This document shows positions 5,557 to 6,643 of a stretch of 6,643 nt of DNA, in pieces. Positions within the stretch are counted from its first letter, which is position 1, and every line of letters begins with the position of its first letter. The notes under the pieces are model-generated. The model had not been told where the DNA came from. It ran no database searches and saw nothing but the letters and a program-made list of their open reading frames with translations. Source of the DNA: Nitrospiraceae bacterium (GTDB taxonomy: Bacteria > Nitrospirota > Thermodesulfovibrionia > UBA6902); contig CP070644.1 of assembly GCA_020354155.1 (NCBI GenBank), positions 2,068,852 through 2,075,494 on the forward strand, given 5' to 3'. The translations under genes and the position numbers were made by a program.

Positions 5557-6324
5557 ATGCCGACAATTTTAGTCACCAATGATGATGGCGTATCATCGCA
5601 GGGAATACGGATACTCGCAGAGGCTCTTATGCCTCTCGGAGATGTGTATATTGTTGCTCCGGAGACAGAACAGAGCGCTGTGGCACATGCGCTGACTCTC
5701 CACAGGCCGCTGAAGTCAGACAGAATAGATAAAAACATTTATTGCATCAATGGCACACCTACTGACTGTGTCATTATTGCTGTTCATAAGCTGCTCCCCT
5801 TAAGGCCTGACATTATTGTGTCAGGGATTAATAACGGCGGAAACCTGGGTGATAACCTGACATACTCTGGAACCGTTGCTGCTGCAATGGAGGGGACCTT
5901 ACTCGGCATTCCCTCTCTTGCCATTTCTCTGGTAACGGAATATCGCAGCAATAATGGCAATAAGAATCATGGAGCAGGCTATCAGAGGGCAGCAGATTAT
6001 GCCAGAGAAGTTGTTGTAAAAGTTCTTGATAAAGGTTTGCCAAAGGATACCCTGTTGAATGTCAATGTCCCGGAATGTACACATATCAAAGGAGTTCGCC
6101 TTACAAAACAGGGCAAGATTGTATATGACAATGGAATTCAGGAACTGTCAGACCCCAGAGGGCAGGAATGCTACTGGATTGGCGGAGGAGATCCGAAATG
6201 GCAGCGGGGTGAGAATACAGATTTAGATGCCATTTATAATAATTATATTTCAGTAACGCCTGTCCATCTTGACCTGACAAATTACGACGCGCTGAGTTAT
6301 CTGCAGGAAAACTGGGAAAAGTGA
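5557..6324 (+). CDS. surE: 5'/3'-nucleotidase SurE (survival protein E)
   Basis: Cytoplasmic metal-dependent phosphatase that removes phosphate from nucleoside 5'- and 3'-monophosphates; some members also act on short polyphosphate. At 255 aa it has the normal length. The N-terminus ILVTNDDGVSSQGI (4-17) gives the metal ligands Asp9 and Asp10. Ser40 in APETEQSAVAHALT (34-47) and Asn92 in SGINNGGNLGDN (89-100) complete the expected metal site. GTPTDC (66-71) and YSGTVAAAMEG (103-113) are further family blocks, and the C-terminal part has CYWIGGGDP and ISVTPVHLDLT. All catalytic residues seem intact. The ATG puts the NDDG motif at the usual position, although only a weak site precedes it (AGAGG lies 18 bases away). 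It diverges from the mrp operon and shares no obvious function with it. The usual surE partner pcm is not seen; a COG2509-like dehydrogenase follows 103 bases downstream. Confidence 0.97.
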   Translation: MPTILVTNDDGVSSQGIRILAEALMPLGDVYIVAPETEQSAVAHALTLHRPLKSDRIDKNIYCINGTPTDCVIIAVHKLLPLRPDIIVSGINNGGNLGDNLTYSGTVAAAMEGTLLGIPSLAISLVTEYRSNNGNKNHGAGYQRAADYAREVVVKVLDKGLPKDTLLNVNVPECTHIKGVRLTKQGKIVYDNGIQELSDPRGQECYWIGGGDPKWQRGENTDLDAIYNNYISVTPVHLDLTNYDALSYLQENWEK

Positions 6325-6330
6325 AAAGAC

Positions 6331-6419
6331 AGGGTTTAGGGATTAAGGATTCAAGGATTCGAGTGAAAGAATTTAGAATATTTCCCTTGTACCCTTGGAC
6401 CCTTGAGTCCTCGAACCCT
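6331..6419. repeat. Long imperfect inverted repeat filling the gap after surE
   Basis: The left arm (6331-6368) and the reverse complement of the right arm (6381-6419) align over about 38 bases with one gap. They share AGGGTT, AAGG, CAAGG and GAAA blocks, and many of the mismatches would be G-U pairs in RNA. The loop is about 12 AT-rich bases. The left arm also holds two direct copies of AAGGATTC (6345-6352, 6353-6360). It starts 7 bases after the surE stop and ends 8 bases before the next ATG. It may act as a terminator or processing signal, or be a member of a dispersed repeat family; no T-run follows it. Confidence 0.65.
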
Positions 6420-6427
6420 TTATCATC

Positions 6428-6643
6428 ATGAAACACTACGACGTCATTATCGTGGGAGCAGGCCCGGCCGGGATATTCGCTGCTCTTGAACTCGTTTCTT
6501 CAAAGCAAAAACTGAAGATCCTTCTTATCGAAAAGGGAAAAGATATTGATGAGAGAGAATGCCCCTCTGCTCTTTATAAGACGGCCTGCAGCACCTGTGT
6601 GGAATGCGGACTCCTCTGCGGCTGGGGCGGAGCCGGGGCATTC
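6428..6643 (+). CDS. FAD-dependent dehydrogenase, COG2509 type, 5' part only
   Basis: The first 72 codons of a flavoprotein; the rest lies beyond the window. The N-terminus YDVIIVGAGPAGIFAALEL (4-22) is a Rossmann dinucleotide-binding fold with GxGxxG (Gly10-Gly15), and ILLIEKG (31-37) is the second strand with Glu35, which normally binds the ribose of FAD. A Cys-rich segment follows (Cys45, Cys54, Cys57, Cys60, Cys64) and runs into CGWGGAGAF (64-72). This combination is typical of the uncharacterised FAD-dependent dehydrogenases of COG2509, in which SDGKL usually follows. The closely spaced cysteines could bind a metal or Fe-S cluster, but that is inference. The ATG has no clear ribosome binding site and lies 8 bases after the inverted repeat. 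Substrate and pathway are unknown. Confidence 0.88.
   Translation, partial: MKHYDVIIVGAGPAGIFAALELVSSKQKLKILLIEKGKDIDERECPSALYKTACSTCVECGLLCGWGGAGAF

Noticed and set aside
6101..6436. 111-codon minus-strand open frame over the surE 3' end
   Set aside because: Antisense to surE's conserved C-terminal part and running through the inverted repeat; no ribosome binding site or recognisable domain.

Overview
The window holds most of a nine-gene operon on the minus strand. It encodes an Mrp/Mbh-type multisubunit cation/H+ antiporter membrane module. To its right, on the plus strand and transcribed divergently, are surE and the first 72 codons of a COG2509-type FAD-dependent dehydrogenase. Shine-Dalgarno sites, gene families and intergenic repeats all point to a bacterium. 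Moderate base composition and scattered TTG starts would suit an anaerobic Nitrospirota- or Desulfobacterota-like organism, but that placement is a guess.

Reading the operon in its own direction (right to left), the order is mrpE (5087-4608), mrpF, mrpG, an mbhD-like DUF4040 gene, an mbhE-like gene, mrpB, mrpC, mrpD (495 aa), then a second large NuoL/MrpA-N/MrpD-like channel subunit that runs off the left edge (1117 to 1). In classical bacterial Mrp the NuoL-like, DUF4040 and MbhE parts are fused in MrpA. Here the DUF4040 and MbhE parts are small separate genes between mrpG and mrpB. This is the order known from archaeal membrane-bound hydrogenase (Mbh A-B-C-D-E-F-G-H) and its Mbs relative, which has two H subunits. 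Each junction within the operon overlaps or abuts (ATGA, TAATG, TAA/ATG), so the subunits are probably translationally coupled. The complex would exchange cytoplasmic Na+ or another monovalent cation for H+. Whether it also carries a redox module (group 4 hydrogenase or similar) depends on genes beyond position 1.

The ~470-bp divergent intergenic region (5088-5556) holds a decayed, frameshifted partial copy of the mrpE 5' region, a perfect 8-bp dyad beside a weak promoter-like element, a degenerate dispersed-repeat-like stretch, and two more small dyads. The gap between surE and the dehydrogenase (6325-6427) is almost filled by a ~38-bp imperfect inverted repeat.

No tRNA, rRNA, CRISPR or complete mobile element was seen. 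The most useful leads are the Mbh/Mbs-like gene order, the loss of the usual TM12 lysine in the 495-aa MrpD, and the mrpE remnant.
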